DNA from: Alteriqipengyuania halimionae
GTDB lineage: Bacteria; Pseudomonadota; Alphaproteobacteria; Sphingomonadales; Sphingomonadaceae
Length of the DNA stretch: 64,000 nucleotides
Direction: 5' to 3'
NCBI RefSeq assembly: GCF_009827575.1
Contig: NZ_WTYR01000001.1
Coordinates: 1,736,001-1,800,000, forward strand
Positions within the stretch are counted from its first letter, which is position 1. Each line of letters starts with the position of its first letter. Shown piece by piece: positions 63,390-64,000 of this stretch. The translations under genes were made by a program, and so were the position numbers. A model generated the notes under the pieces. That model saw nothing but the letters and a program-made list of their open reading frames with translations, made no database searches and was not told the origin of the DNA.

Positions 63390-63930
63390 CCGCCCCTTTG
63401 TATTGAACGGGGCAGTTATCGGCAGCTGCGCAGAAAAGGTCGCCTTAAAACTAAGGCGAGAGCGATGACGAACGCTGTTAGGCTTATGACGGCGCGGAAC
63501 GTTCTAGCGAGGCCTGCGGCATCGGAAAGGCGAATAACCCAATCCATGGTCGCATGTATCGTCGCCCTGCCGTAGAAATCGATGATATGATCTTCGATGC
63601 GGCGCTTTGGGCAGGGCATACAGGATCAAGTACTGATGGCTAATATCCCTTTACCCACGGATCCCGCATGATCCTCCCCGGACCGAAGGTTGAAGCCCTT
63701 CCGAAGAAATCTCCGCGATCTTAATACGCTAACCCCCGATCGACTTTTGCAAAACCCCGCGCTCGGTGTAACACGGCGGCTGCAACTCGCCCGCCGAGCA
63801 GCGTCACAGCGCGACGAGCGGCGAGAAGCGGAAGCGGAAGCGGGGGGGGGCTTGGTTCGCCGCGGCCTTGGCAAACGCCTCAGGAGCGCGAGCCGTTTGC
63901 CCCTGTCGCAAGTGACCGGGACGCCTCGGG
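63390..63930. other. 541-base region without a supported gene
   Basis: Between the TPR/barrel start and the TRAP permease end. The only candidate I see is a minus-strand frame of 43 residues (ATG at 63547) with one hydrophobic segment (AVISLTAFVIALALVL), which lacks a ribosome-binding site. A purine-rich run with eight to nine G's lies near 63830-63850. Nothing else stands out. Confidence 0.4.
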
Positions 63931-64000
63931 TCAGCCTGCGAAGACGCTCGGCAGCCAGAGCGACAGCGGCGGCACGTAGGTGATCAGTGCCAGCGCGGCG
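63931..64000 (-). CDS. dctM: TRAP transporter large permease DctM, C-terminal end only
   Basis: The last 22 codons read AALALITYVPPLSLWLPSVF-AG, the typical end of the DctM subunit of tripartite ATP-independent periplasmic transporters for C4-dicarboxylates or related acids. The rest of the gene lies beyond the right edge. Confidence 0.75.
   Translation of the reverse strand, partial: AALALITYVPPLSLWLPSVFAG

Noticed and set aside
63416-63619. Small membrane protein on the minus strand
   Set aside because: One hydrophobic segment but no ribosome-binding site, no recognisable family and unusual composition; listed only in the region note.

Overview
The window is chromosomal DNA of high GC content from an alphaproteobacterium. 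It most likely comes from the order Sphingomonadales, near the Erythrobacter/Qipengyuania group. The evidence is gene content: an ATP12 F1-ATPase chaperone, UPF0262, a CC_3452-type secreted protein, DUF6356, an MlaE with a fused STAS domain, and the rpmH-rnpA-yidD-yidC-ysxC and dapB-nth neighbourhoods. Nearly all of it is dense core genome. I see no prophage, insertion sequence, CRISPR array or rRNA operon.

Layout. 1-4070: rpsU fragment, then a co-directional operon crcB, RluC-type pseudouridine synthase, PaiB-like protein, HAD phosphatase, small membrane protein and ATP12. 4077-7657: an Mla-type lipid transport operon on the minus strand, divergent from valS (7746-10439). 10.5-16.1 kb: an alanine-rich secreted protein, MtfA-like peptidase, queE, sirtuin, and dapB/nth with a lipoprotein gene between them. 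16.1-22.8 kb: a 4-TM protein/MarR pair with paired operator-like palindromes, an EAL phosphodiesterase, a dicarboxylate symporter, dapE, GST, VOC and GFA proteins. 22.8-26.4 kb: ysxC-yidC-yidD-rnpA-rpmH, with a repeat inserted between rnpA and rpmH. 26.5-32.8 kb: ClpP-like protein, comM, a small accessory pair, yaaA, ferritin-like protein, GtrA, HxlR and CC_3452. 32.9-41.9 kb: HAD, rpmJ, galE, DUF4136, M14 peptidase, a 57-residue gene, cdd, GH25-like protein, UPF0262, dnaB, PLD and rpoZ. 42-50.5 kb: DUF3667, lipoprotein, ftsH, cation/proton antiporter, TonB receptor. 50.5-56.9 kb: GST, NDUFA9-like protein, tRNA-Leu(CAG), YeiH, Lrp, DUF6356 and an aldehyde dehydrogenase. 56.2-60.3 kb: a plsC-DUF218-ftsX-ftsE envelope operon and a DUF3426 protein. 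60.3-64 kb: tRNA-Leu(GAG), a broken TPR/CHAT locus and the 3' end of a TRAP permease gene.

The most notable signals are two. First, a dispersed multi-hairpin repeat (near 12.96, 26.0-26.3 and 55.9-56.1 kb) starts just downstream of a stop codon each time, and its stems change in a compensatory way between copies. Second, a signal-peptide TPR/outer-membrane-barrel gene appears joined to a CHAT protease-like gene (60937-63386). The two parts are one base out of frame, exactly at a five-C run. Start sites were chosen by hand from Shine-Dalgarno sequences, overlaps and family N-termini; all functional calls come from reading motifs, not from database searches.
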